Shown here: piece by piece, positions 1-6,614 of the stretch
Layout: the number at the start of each line of letters is the position of its first letter
How positions within the stretch are numbered: position 1 is the first letter of the stretch
From: CAZAQB01 sp964487155
GTDB taxonomy: Bacteria; Pseudomonadota; Gammaproteobacteria; Nitrococcales; Nitrococcaceae
Length of the DNA stretch: 14,829 bases
Assembly (NCBI GenBank): GCA_964487155.1
Contig: CAZAQB010000082.1
Coordinates: 1 to 14,829 of the forward strand
Direction: 5' to 3'
The notes under the pieces: generated by a model
Database searches by the model: none
Seen by the model: only the letters and a program-made list of their open reading frames with translations
What the model was told of the DNA's origin: nothing
Translations under genes and position numbers: made by a program

Positions 1-51
1 GAGCCCCGTTTGCCGCCGCCGCAGTAGATCATCCCTAAGTCCGACAGGCTG

Positions 52-717
52 CTAGTACTGGTGGCAGCTTTTGCAGAGCCGATCCCGGTCGGGGGTGATT
101 CGCAGCAGGGCGGGGTGGTTGGTGCCGTGGGGATCGTGGCAGGTGGCGCACTCCACGTAGGGCATGCCATCGGAGCGGCTGCCGAGAAACAGATCCTGCT
201 TCTGCCGGCCGAAGCCGGAGCCGGTCTCGACCCACCACACTTTGCGGCCGCGGATCACGGCACTCTCCGGCGGCGTGAAGCTGCTGCCGGGGACCCGGCG
301 CTCCGCGCCCACTACCGCCGTCGACTGGCTGCCCGCATAGATGACCCCGGAGGGATGGGTGTCGTCCATGCGGCCGGCCTTGGCTGCGATGATCGGCGCC
401 TGGCTGCCGTCGTGACAGGACATGCACACCAGGGAGGTGGCGCCCAGCGCCGAGGAGGCCAGGTCGGTGCTCGAGTTGAGGGTGTCGATGGTGTTGTAGG
501 AGCGGCCGTTGGGATCGGACTCGGCCACCCAGGATGGCTGCTGCACGGCCCGCGTGCCGCCGCTCGGTACGTGGCAGAAGACGCAGACTTGCTCGGCCTC
601 GGCTCCCGCAGTCAGCAGGTTATGCGGCGAGGCCACCTGAGCCAACGCCGCTCCCGCGCCGCCGAGGCCCAGCGCCGCCGCAAGCCAGACTATCGATTTC
701 AGGGAGTGGGATCTCAT
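52..717 (-). CDS. Secreted tetrahaem cytochrome c (doubled CXXCH, c3-like family)
   Basis: This is a predicted extracytoplasmic electron carrier of 221 residues. I chose the ATG at 717 because it is followed directly by a signal peptide (basic start, hydrophobic residues 9-25, cleavage near AQVAS); an upstream TTG or GTG extension would put 27 unlikely residues before it. Four c-type haem motifs are visible: CVFCH (45-49), CMSCH (98-102), CATCH (190-194) and CKSCH (215-219). The mature chain has exactly four further histidines, H32 (SPHN), H121, H197 and H201, enough for bis-His ligation of every haem. The SPHNL start followed by a CxxCH is typical of the doubled-CXXCH cytochromes. The length and haem count resemble the OmcE/OmcI-like filament-forming cytochromes, but sequence-level membership is not shown. 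It is divergent from a second multihaem cytochrome. The family call is firm; the redox partner is unknown. Confidence 0.9.
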   Translation of the reverse strand: MRSHSLKSIVWLAAALGLGGAGAALAQVASPHNLLTAGAEAEQVCVFCHVPSGGTRAVQQPSWVAESDPNGRSYNTIDTLNSSTDLASSALGATSLVCMSCHDGSQAPIIAAKAGRMDDTHPSGVIYAGSQSTAVVGAERRVPGSSFTPPESAVIRGRKVWWVETGSGFGRQKQDLFLGSRSDGMPYVECATCHDPHGTNHPALLRITPDRDRLCKSCHQY

Positions 718-744
718 CGGGTTTTCGCTCAAGCCCCGCGAGCT

Positions 745-774
745 AGTATATCGGATGCCCGGCAGCGGACTTAA
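745..774 (-). promoter_or_regulatory. Putative sigma70-type promoter of the tetrahaem cytochrome gene
   Basis: Read on the minus strand, a -10-like TATACT (750-745) is preceded by TTAAGT (774-769) at 18-base spacing. This would place transcription start about 20 bases before the ATG at 717. The -10 box is good and the -35 box is weak. The Shine-Dalgarno sequence before the ATG is also weak. Confidence 0.4.
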
Positions 775-817
775 GGTGGCCTCCGGTGGGATCCACAACT
801 TTTGACTGGATCAGGAA

Positions 818-1423
818 TTGTTGAGTTCAACCTGTTCCGCACCGCGATGCCGTCTGTTGGTGTTGGTGTTGGTGTTGGTGCTGCTGCCGGTGACGGTGGG
901 CTCCGCGCCGGCCATCAAGCGCATCCTCGAGGATTCTCCCCGTGCCAGCACGCCCCTGGTGTCCCGGGCGCCGCTGCTGCCGGCCGACGAGTCCCTCAAG
1001 TTCTACGATACCCTGTCGTCGGCGTTCGACCGGTTGCAGACCGCCACCGGGGCCCTGGCGGGGTTTCCCACTGACCGGTTCGGCTTCGTGGACTGGGTGC
1101 AGGCGCTGGAGCAGGGGCTGATCCGGCCCCGGGCGGAGATCGATGCGCGGGGTTCCATGGATGTGCTGGACCAGGACGTGCTGATGACCGACACCCGGGA
1201 AATGCCCTTCGTGCTCTTCCCCCACCGGCCCCATACCCAGTGGCTCGCCTGCGAGAACTGCCACGACCGGATCTTCAAGGCCGAGGCGGGTGCCAACGAC
1301 ATCAACATGGAGCGGATCTTCGGCGGCGAGTATTGCGGGGTGTGCCACGACCAGGTGTCATTCTCGTTCGCCGACTGCGAGCGCTGCCACAGCGTGCCCG
1401 CGGCCGCCGTCACCGGACCCTGA
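818..1423 (+). CDS. c7-type trihaem cytochrome with signal peptide
   Basis: This is a predicted periplasmic or envelope electron-transfer protein of about 201 residues. The N-terminus has a hydrophobic stretch (residues 13-27, alternating Leu-Val) ending near GSAPA, which I read as a Sec signal peptide. A helical central region of about 100 residues of unknown role follows. The C-terminal module has CENCH (145-149), CGVCH (173-177) and CERCH (187-191), preceded by FPHRPH. The order H-x2-H, CxxCH, M-x-x-I-x-x-G, CGxCH, CxxCH is that of the c7-type trihaem domain best known from Geobacter-type bacteria. Only two non-motif histidines are seen in this module, so the third haem may lack a His distal ligand. 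The start is uncertain: 818 and 821 are both TTG, with AGGA at 813-816, and an ATG at 846 is out of frame. The TPR gene follows after 3 bases, so the two are probably co-transcribed. Confidence 0.85.
   Translation: MLSSTCSAPRCRLLVLVLVLVLLPVTVGSAPAIKRILEDSPRASTPLVSRAPLLPADESLKFYDTLSSAFDRLQTATGALAGFPTDRFGFVDWVQALEQGLIRPRAEIDARGSMDVLDQDVLMTDTREMPFVLFPHRPHTQWLACENCHDRIFKAEAGANDINMERIFGGEYCGVCHDQVSFSFADCERCHSVPAAAVTGP
857..880 (+). repeat. TTGGTG hexamer, four exact tandem copies inside a signal peptide
   Basis: Four uninterrupted copies of the 6-base unit encode alternating Leu-Val in the hydrophobic core of the trihaem cytochrome signal peptide. A change in copy number would keep the reading frame and change the core by two residues per unit. 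Confidence 0.85.
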
Positions 1424-1426
1424 ACC

Positions 1427-2041
1427 GTGATCGCACTGTTTCAAGGCAAGCCGGGGGCGCGCCGCTTCGTGCTGCCCCTGCTGCTGGCTGGCGCCGCCGT
1501 CGCCGGGATCTGGCTGCTGGAGCGCGGTGCTGGTGGGCCGCCGGAGGACACCGCCCCGCTCCCCCGGCCGTGGGTGGAGCCACCCCAACTCGGCGAGGCC
1601 CCCTCGCCCCGGGAGCCCGGCTCGGCAGCCCCGGTTCCGGAGTTCGTGGAACAGCGCTTCCAGCAGGCGGTGGTCATGCTCCACGCGCGGCGCTATGAGT
1701 TTGCCGTCGCCGCCCTTGAGCAGGTTCTGGAGCACCAGCCGCGCATGCCGGAAGCGCATGTGAACATGGGCTACGCGCGCCTGGGGGCCGGCGACGTGGC
1801 GGGCGCGGCCGAGCACTTCGGGCAGGCCATCGACCTGCGCCCGGCCCAGGCCAACGCCTACTACGGCCTGGCCGAGGCGCTGGAGGCCCTGGGGGACCTG
1901 CCCGGCGCGGTGGGTGCCATGCGTACTTTCGTCCACCTGAGCGATCCGGAGGATCCCTTTCTGCCCCGCGCCCGGGCCGCCCTCTGGGAGTGGCGCCAGC
2001 GGATGGAGGCCGGTTCCGGCCCACCGCCCGGCGACGGCTGA
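1427..2041 (+). CDS. Membrane-anchored TPR-repeat protein
   Basis: This 204-residue protein starts at a GTG 3 bases after the trihaem cytochrome stop. A short cytoplasmic N-terminus is followed by a single membrane segment (residues 14-31). A Pro-rich linker (about 35-72) leads to three degenerate tetratricopeptide repeats (about 74-107, 108-141 and 142-175), with the usual small and aromatic residues (for example NMGYARL and YYGLAEAL). TPR domains bind other proteins. The topology predicts that the repeats face the periplasm. Co-transcription with a multihaem cytochrome suggests a role in assembly, maturation or docking of cytochromes, as TPR proteins such as CcmH/NrfG have in haem ligation, although no haem-lyase motif is present. 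The partner is inferred, not seen. No terminator was recognised after the stop. Confidence 0.8.
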   Translation: MIALFQGKPGARRFVLPLLLAGAAVAGIWLLERGAGGPPEDTAPLPRPWVEPPQLGEAPSPREPGSAAPVPEFVEQRFQQAVVMLHARRYEFAVAALEQVLEHQPRMPEAHVNMGYARLGAGDVAGAAEHFGQAIDLRPAQANAYYGLAEALEALGDLPGAVGAMRTFVHLSDPEDPFLPRARAALWEWRQRMEAGSGPPPGDG

Positions 2042-2083
2042 CGTTTATCCATTCCCGCGTGGCTGAGCGGGCATGGGCCCGAC

Positions 2084-2118
2084 GTAGGCCGGATAAGGCG
2101 CACAGCGCCGCATCCGGC
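2084..2118 (+). repeat. REP-like hairpin with GTAG head (left half of a BIME-like pair)
   Basis: GTAG is followed by an imperfect palindrome whose outer arms GCCGGAT (2088-2094) and ATCCGGC (2112-2118) are perfect complements. Inner GGCGC/GCGCC pairing is also possible. The sequence closely resembles enterobacterial REP units of the type GCCGGATAAGGCG...CGCCGCATCCGGC. A 5' GTAG tetranucleotide is the head recognised by REP-associated tyrosine transposases. No such transposase is in the window. Confidence 0.75.
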
Positions 2119-2162
2119 GTCTTCCGGCGGCGTCGCGGGCCGAACCGGGAGTGCGTGGGGTG

Positions 2163-2180
2163 CGTCGGGCCTACCCGACG
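2163..2180. repeat. Perfect 7-bp hairpin between the two REP-like units
   Basis: CGTCGGG (2163-2169) and CCCGACG (2174-2180) are perfect inverted repeats around a CCTA loop. It lies in the spacer of the BIME-like pair and may be part of the same composite element. There is no T-tract, so it is not a canonical intrinsic terminator. Confidence 0.55.
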
Positions 2181-2213
2181 GGCTGCAGCGCCGCGTCGCC
2201 TGGCGGCCGGATT

Positions 2214-2242
2214 GCCGGATGCGCTTCGCTTATCCGGCCTAC
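2214..2242 (-). repeat. REP-like hairpin with GTAG head (right half, inverted)
   Basis: GCCGGAT (2214-2220) and ATCCGGC (2232-2238) form the arms, with CTAC at 2239-2242 as the complement of a GTAG head. The 11 bases at 2232-2242 are the exact reverse complement of those at 2084-2094, so the two units face each other across 159 bases. They lie between convergent genes, the usual location of BIMEs. The rest of the 2042-2338 gap shows only a small CCCGG/CCGGG hairpin (2286-2298) and no gene. Confidence 0.75.
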
Positions 2243-2338
2243 GCGTTGGAGGTCAACCGCTGCCAGACCGAGGGCGTGATGTCTGCCCGGCTGCCGGGTG
2301 CTCCGCACAGTCGATATCAATTCCGTGTAGACACCAGG

Positions 2339-3124
2339 TCAGCCGGCGTAGGCGGATCTCAGCGCCGTGAGCTCGGGGTCGCGGGCGGATGCGCCGGCGG
2401 GCGGCGGCTCCGAGGCACCGTCCACCGCCACGTGGGCGGCGGCCAGGTCGGGGATCCACACCATCCGTCCGGAGACCCGGATCAGGCCCAGCACGCTGAG
2501 CCGGCGCTGGGCCCGGGAGAAGGTCTCCGGCTTCATGTGCAGCAGGCTCGCGAGGATGTAGCGGGGTGCCTCCAGGCGCATCACGGCGCCGCCGTCGACG
2601 GTCTCCCGGGCGTGGTCCAGCAGGTAGCGCAGCAGCCGCAGGTGGCTCATCTCCAGCGTGGCGTATTCCCGGCTGAGCTGCATGGAGCGTACCCGCTGGG
2701 CGGTGACCTGAAGCAGGGCCCGGGCCAGCGAGGGGCGGGCCTCGTAGAGGTTCTCCAGGGTGGGGGTGGGAATCAGCAGCAGCCGGCTGCGCTCTACCGC
2801 CCGGGCCCAGGTGGTGAAGCAGCTGCTCACCAGGGCATCCTCGATGCCCACCGGTGCCCCCGGGGCCGCCAGTTCCAGCACGGTGAGGTCACCGCCCGGG
2901 GTTTCCGAGTAGACCTGCACCAGGCCTTCCAGTACCACCGTCACGTGCTCGGCAGGAGCCCCGCGTTGCTGCACCAGCGCGCCTCGCCCCAGGCTGCGGA
3001 TGCGCCCCGAGCGCACCAGCAGATTCAGGGACTCCACGTCCAGGTGACGAAAGGTGGCGCTCTGCGCCAGGGCCTGAATTGCCTGCGATAGGCGGTGAGC
3101 CGACGCCGCGGCCATGTCAGCCAT
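2339..3124 (-). CDS. Crp/Fnr-family transcriptional regulator (Dnr-like)
   Basis: This is a 261-residue regulator. I chose the ATG at 3124 because AAGGAGAG lies a few bases upstream; the longer frame to 3190 has no such site. A cyclic-nucleotide-binding-type beta roll covers about residues 25-120 (ending the E-G-L-V-Q-V-Y strand and later G-x-P-V-G-I turn). A long dimerisation helix (about 124-155) and a Crp-type winged HTH (about 184-225, with KPETFSR at 198-204 followed by LSVLGLI) complete it. The PETFSR recognition helix is typical of Dnr/Fnr/FixK-type proteins that read TTGAT-N4-ATCAA sites. There is no N-terminal cysteine cluster (a single Cys, C102), so it should not carry a 4Fe-4S centre like Fnr. 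Its effector is not determined; NO/haem or none are options. An FNR-like palindrome lies 53 bases upstream, suggesting autoregulation. Confidence 0.88.
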   Translation of the reverse strand: MADMAAASAHRLSQAIQALAQSATFRHLDVESLNLLVRSGRIRSLGRGALVQQRGAPAEHVTVVLEGLVQVYSETPGGDLTVLELAAPGAPVGIEDALVSSCFTTWARAVERSRLLLIPTPTLENLYEARPSLARALLQVTAQRVRSMQLSREYATLEMSHLRLLRYLLDHARETVDGGAVMRLEAPRYILASLLHMKPETFSRAQRRLSVLGLIRVSGRMVWIPDLAAAHVAVDGASEPPPAGASARDPELTALRSAYAG

Positions 3125-3176
3125 GGAATCTCTCCTTGTCCAGCGTAAGCGGCTGGGGCCTTGCGGGCCTGCCAGC

Positions 3177-3190
3177 CTGACCACCGTCAA
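3177..3190. promoter_or_regulatory. FNR/Dnr-like palindrome upstream of the Crp-family gene
   Basis: CTGAC-CACC-GTCAA has the TTGAY-N4-RTCAA architecture with one mismatch in the left arm. It lies between merR and the Crp-type gene, 53 bases before that gene's start, where an autoregulatory site would be expected. A single 14-base match is weak evidence by itself. Confidence 0.35.
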
Positions 3191-3209
3191 GGAAACACGT
3201 TAGAGCCGC

Positions 3210-3638
3210 TCACAGGTCAAGCCCGCTGTCGCGGGCAATGCGGATCACCGGGCAGGGGGAATCGGGGGAGTCGGAGGGGGAGCAGAACGCCTGTTCCTGG
3301 GTGCTCCACTGCGCCAGGGTGGACTCCAGGAGGCGCTGTTGTTCCGCCAGGCGCACCCGCTCCAGGCGCACGTCCTTGAGCTTGTCTTCCAGGACGCGGC
3401 GGAATCTGTTGCAGCAGCCGTTGCGGGGCATGCCGTGCAGCAGCTCGCCGATCTCCTCCAGGCTCAGGCCCACGCTCCGGCCGGCGCGGATTACTCCGAA
3501 CCGCACCAGGTCGGTGTCGCTGAACTGCTGGTAGTCGTTGCCGGCTCCCCGGGTGGGGCGCAGCAGGCCCAGTCGGGCGTAGTAGCGCACGGTATGGGGG
3601 CTGGCACCGCAGCGCCGGGCGAATTCGGTGACTTGCAT
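3210..3638 (-). CDS. MerR-family regulator, probable metal or thiol sensor
   Basis: This is a 142-residue protein starting at the ATG at 3638 (MQVTEFARR). A longer frame to 3680 would add 14 residues not expected for this family. Residues 1-70 form the MerR winged HTH: TEFARRCGASPHTVRYYAR followed by the GLL wing and the F-x-D-x-D-L-x-R-F helix. A long antiparallel coiled coil (about 78-115) and a Cys-bearing tail follow. Cysteines at 75/76, 119 and 129 mirror the positions used by ZntR/PbrR/MerR-type metal sensors (one before the dimer helix, two about 10 residues apart after it). This supports soft-metal sensing, but the metal is unknown. No metal efflux gene is in the window, so its target is elsewhere or is itself. 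It is the middle gene of three on this strand, 85 bases upstream of the Crp-type gene. Confidence 0.85.
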   Translation of the reverse strand: MQVTEFARRCGASPHTVRYYARLGLLRPTRGAGNDYQQFSDTDLVRFGVIRAGRSVGLSLEEIGELLHGMPRNGCCNRFRRVLEDKLKDVRLERVRLAEQQRLLESTLAQWSTQEQAFCSPSDSPDSPCPVIRIARDSGLDL

Positions 3639-3724
3639 GCTACGTGCCCTCTTCCCGCGGACCGCGCCAGGCCGCTGCACCTGCGGCGCACCGGCCCATG
3701 CTGCGTGAATACTCCCGGCGGTTC

Positions 3725-3738
3725 TTGATGACAGTCAA
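3725..3738. promoter_or_regulatory. FNR/Dnr-like box upstream of merR
   Basis: TTGAT-GACA-GTCAA matches the FNR/Dnr consensus TTGAT-N4-ATCAA in nine of ten specified bases. It sits in the 153-base gap upstream of the MerR-type gene, about 87 bases before its start. No convincing -10 box at the spacing of a class II activator site was found, so its regulatory sense is open. The Dnr-like regulator encoded nearby is an obvious candidate ligand. Confidence 0.45.
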
Positions 3739-3791
3739 GAAGGGCAGGGGCAGCCCTCCCCGGCGCCGCCGAGGTGCGCTCCGGACTCCGG

Positions 3792-4295
3792 TCAGCTGCC
3801 GGTGCCCCTGGCCCGGCGTGCCGGCAGGTGCCCTTCCCGGGCGAGCCGCTCGTGGATGTCCCGGGGTGACTCCTTGGCCAGGTCCTTGGCCACCTCCACG
3901 ACGTTGTGCTCGCCCATCCGGGTGCCTGCCAGGGCGGTGCGAAGGAAGCCCAGCATGCGTTTCTCGGCGCACAGCACCACCCGGCAGCTGCCGTTGCCCC
4001 GCACCAGGCCCGCCAGCTCGCCGGCGATATCCCTGGCGAAACGGTGCTCCAGCTCGTCGTCGTGGTTCTGGCGGTGTTCGTCGTAGCCGTGCCCGGGCCC
4101 GTTGGCGTTGCGGTTGCGCCCGCCGCGGGTTTCCGTCCACAGGGAACTGTCCTGGTGGGCCAGGTGGGCGGGGTTGGCCAGGGCGCCCCGCTCGACAAGG
4201 TTGGGGCCGGACTCGAGTTCCGGGATCTCCGCGGGTTCCAGCGTAAAGAAGCGGGCGCGAGCACCTTCGGCAACCACGACGCAATAGTCGGTCAT
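3792..4295 (-). CDS. Host-attachment family protein (eRF1-like fold)
   Basis: This is a 167-residue protein. The start at ATG 4295 is set by TTGGAG 7-12 bases upstream; a TTG 12 bases further out overlaps that ribosome-binding site and is rejected. The chain opens with a beta strand and the motif VVVAEGARARFF. Basic and His-rich loops follow (about 55-85), then E-x-x-F-A-R-x-I-A, the strand RVVLCAEKRMLGFLR, and a C-terminal V-x-E-V-x-K-D-L-x-K-x-S-P-x-x-I. This order is that of the family named 'protein required for attachment to host cells' (PF10116), related to bacterial eRF1-like proteins. The name comes from one plant-associated bacterium and says little about function. The gene stands alone ahead of the two regulators and is divergent from the asmA-like gene. 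Confidence 0.8.
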   Translation of the reverse strand: MTDYCVVVAEGARARFFTLEPAEIPELESGPNLVERGALANPAHLAHQDSSLWTETRGGRNRNANGPGHGYDEHRQNHDDELEHRFARDIAGELAGLVRGNGSCRVVLCAEKRMLGFLRTALAGTRMGEHNVVEVAKDLAKESPRDIHERLAREGHLPARRARGTGS

Positions 4296-4393
4296 CAGCT
4301 TCTCCAACCGGTAGGACCTGCATGAAACTCGGAGCCGGCGGGCCCACGCCGCGACCCTGCTGGATTTCGCGGCGGGACGCCGTGGCTCCCTCG

Positions 4394-4422
4394 TTGACTG
4401 TATGTGTGTGCCAGTATAGGAA
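4394..4422 (+). promoter_or_regulatory. Putative sigma70-type promoter of the asmA-mutY-yggX operon
   Basis: A good -35 match TTGACT (4394-4399) is followed by an AT-rich TATAGGAA (4415-4422). This gives either TATAGG at 15-base or TAGGAA at 17-base spacing. It is the only AT-rich island in the divergent gap and leaves a leader of about 45-50 bases before the asmA-like start. The -35 box is convincing; the -10 assignment is uncertain. Confidence 0.45.
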
Positions 4423-4475
4423 TCTCGGGTGCCCCGGTGCGAGGGGCACGCAGGCCGGCGTGACGGAGTGGATCG

Positions 4476-6614
4476 ATGGCGCGTGTGTTGAAGTGGCTGC
4501 TGATCGCCTTCGGGGCGGTGGTGGGCCTGCTGCTGATCCTGGTGCTGGTGGTGACCCTGCTGGTGGATCCCAATGCCTACCGGGGGCCCATCGCAGAGGC
4601 CGTGGAGCGCCAGACCGGGCGCAAGCTCACCATCTCCGGGAATCTGGAACTCACCTTTTTCCCGAGGATCGGCATTCGCCTGGGGGAGACCCGGCTCGCG
4701 GACGCACCCGGGTACGGGCAGGAGCCCTTCGCCCGGGTCCAGGATGCGCGGCTGGCGGTGCAGGTCATGCCCCTGCTGGGCGGCGAGCTGCGGGTGGAAA
4801 CGGTGGTGCTGCAGGGTCTCCAGCTGCGGCTGATCCGCAACGTCCAGGGTGAGGGCAACTGGGAGAGCCTCGCGGGCCGCCCCGCGCCGCGGCCCTCGCC
4901 CATCATGCCGGTGGCCCAGCAGACTCCGCCGGCTGCCCCGGCCCCCCCGGCGTGGCTGCAGGACGCCCGGCTCTCCGGCCTGCGCCTGGAGCAGGCGGAC
5001 ATCCTCTGGGACGACCGCCAGGCCGGCGTCCGGCTGCGGGTGCAGCCGCTGAACCTGACTCTGGATGACGTGCAGCTGGGCTCGCCCATCTCAGTCTCGG
5101 CCGACTGGAGCGCCGCCCTGGACCAGGGCCCGGAAGTGGCCGGCGAACTGGCTGCCAGCGTCACCGCCGCCGCGGATCTCGGCTCGGTGCAGGTGCAGGG
5201 CCTGAAGCTGGACCTGGACGCCCGCGGCGAGTCGGTACCGGGCGGCCGCCAGCAGGCCACCCTCACCGCCGAGGCGAGCGCCGACCTGGCCCAGGGCGTG
5301 TACCGGGTCCGCGACCTGCGCCTGGAGGCGGCCGCCGCGGCGCTGCTGGCCCAGGTGGAGGCCCGGGCCGCCGGCGCCGATGTCTCAGCCCAGGTCGACC
5401 TGGAGGTCCCCGAGCTCAACCCCCAGAAGGTGCTGGCCGCCCTGGCCATGGAGCCGGTCCCCACGAGCGACCCCGAGGTGCTCCAGGACTTCTCCGCCCA
5501 GGCCCGGGCGGAGTGGTCCGGCGGCGTGCTGGCCGTGTCCGGCCTGCGGGCGGTGCTGGACGACTCCACCCTCACCGGCGAGGCCCGGGTGCGCGACTTC
5601 GCCGGGCCCGCCGCCAGCTTCAAGCTGGTCCTGGACCGCATGAACGTGGACCGCTACCTGCCGCCGCCCGCTGCCGAGGAACCCGCCCCGGAGGATGAAA
5701 CCGGAGCCGTCGCCCCCGCCCTGCCCCTGGAGCCGTTGCGGACCCTGGCGCTGGACGGCACGCTGGAGGTGGGAGCGCTCACCGTCAGCGGCGCCCAGGC
5801 CTCCGACATCCAGCTCACGGTCACCGCCCGGGACGGCCAGCTGCGCGTGCACCCGGTCAGCGCCAGCCTCTACGGCGGCGGCTACCAGGGCGATCTGCGC
5901 CTGGACGCCCGGGGCGACACGCCGGTGGTGTCCATGGACGAGAAGCTCACCGGTGTCCAGGCGGGCCCGCTGCTCACCGACCTGGCGGGCTTCGAGAAGC
6001 TGCTCGGCAGCGCCGACGCCACCCTCACCGCCACTACCCGGGGCCAGACGCCGGATCAGTTCCTGGAGGCTCTCAAGGGCAACAGCCGTTTCGTGTTCCG
6101 CAACGGCGCGGTGAAGGGCATCAACGTGGCCCAGACCGTGCGCGCCGCCATGGCCCGGGTGCGGGGCCAGACGGTAGAGGAGGCCAGCGGCCCGCAGCAG
6201 ACCGACTTCACCGAGCTTGCCGGCGAGCTGACCTTCGACGGCGGCGTGGTGCGCAACCGCAACCTGGATCTCAAGAGCCCCCTGGTGCGGGTCGAGGGGG
6301 GCGGCGAGGCCAACCTGCTGAAGCAGACCCTGGACTACCAGCTCACCGTCAAGGTGGTGGGCTCCCTGCAGGGCCAGGGTGGCGCCGAGCTGGACCAGCT
6401 TCGGGGGGTGCCCATCCCGCTGCGCATCTCCGGTCCCCTCGACGACCCCAGCATCGGGCTGGATCTCGCTGCCGCCCTGAAGACCCGGGCCGGCCAGCAG
6501 GTGCAGCAGAAGGCCGAGGAAACCCGCGAGAAGGCGCAGCAGAAAGTCGAGGAAAAGGTCAAGGAGAAGGTCGGCGACAAGGTCCAGGACCGGCTCAAGG
6601 GGCTGTTCAACTGA
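4476..6614 (+). CDS. AsmA-family envelope protein
   Basis: This is a 712-residue protein of the AsmA family, inner-membrane-anchored proteins of the envelope. Members are thought to form long beta-groove (repeating beta-groove/chorein-like) structures that affect outer-membrane lipid or protein biogenesis. The ATG at 4476 follows GGAG by about 8 bases. Residues 5-30 form one membrane helix. The classic N-terminal signature follows, including VDPNAYR and LTISGNLELTFFPRIGIRLGE. A long periplasmic beta-rich region with A/G/D-rich linkers then runs to a C-terminal AsmA domain around residues 480-650 (for example FLEALKGNSRFVFRNGAVKG). The last 40 or so residues are a Lys/Glu/Gln-rich amphipathic helix, perhaps a coiled coil. 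Its TGA overlaps the mutY ATG, so translation is likely coupled. Confidence 0.9.
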   Translation: MARVLKWLLIAFGAVVGLLLILVLVVTLLVDPNAYRGPIAEAVERQTGRKLTISGNLELTFFPRIGIRLGETRLADAPGYGQEPFARVQDARLAVQVMPLLGGELRVETVVLQGLQLRLIRNVQGEGNWESLAGRPAPRPSPIMPVAQQTPPAAPAPPAWLQDARLSGLRLEQADILWDDRQAGVRLRVQPLNLTLDDVQLGSPISVSADWSAALDQGPEVAGELAASVTAAADLGSVQVQGLKLDLDARGESVPGGRQQATLTAEASADLAQGVYRVRDLRLEAAAAALLAQVEARAAGADVSAQVDLEVPELNPQKVLAALAMEPVPTSDPEVLQDFSAQARAEWSGGVLAVSGLRAVLDDSTLTGEARVRDFAGPAASFKLVLDRMNVDRYLPPPAAEEPAPEDETGAVAPALPLEPLRTLALDGTLEVGALTVSGAQASDIQLTVTARDGQLRVHPVSASLYGGGYQGDLRLDARGDTPVVSMDEKLTGVQAGPLLTDLAGFEKLLGSADATLTATTRGQTPDQFLEALKGNSRFVFRNGAVKGINVAQTVRAAMARVRGQTVEEASGPQQTDFTELAGELTFDGGVVRNRNLDLKSPLVRVEGGGEANLLKQTLDYQLTVKVVGSLQGQGGAELDQLRGVPIPLRISGPLDDPSIGLDLAAALKTRAGQQVQQKAEETREKAQQKVEEKVKEKVGDKVQDRLKGLFN

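Noticed and set aside
802..815. FNR-like site between the divergent cytochromes
   Set aside because: TTGAC and ATCAG are separated by 3 bases instead of 4 and the right arm is imperfect.
1003..1413. Minus-strand frames opposite the trihaem cytochrome
   Set aside because: They lack any domain and lie antisense to three intact haem-binding motifs.
2286..2298. Terminator between the convergent TPR and Crp-type genes
   Set aside because: CCCGG-CTG-CCGGG is a short hairpin without a T-tract on either strand.
3639..3680. Longer start for the MerR-family protein at 3680
   Set aside because: The extra residues are basic and unrelated to the family, whose N-terminus normally begins just before the HTH, as at 3638.
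4402..4417. Minus-strand sigma-54-like CTGGCAC ahead of the host-attachment gene
   Set aside because: No GC dinucleotide lies at the required 10-base distance; only the -24 half matches.
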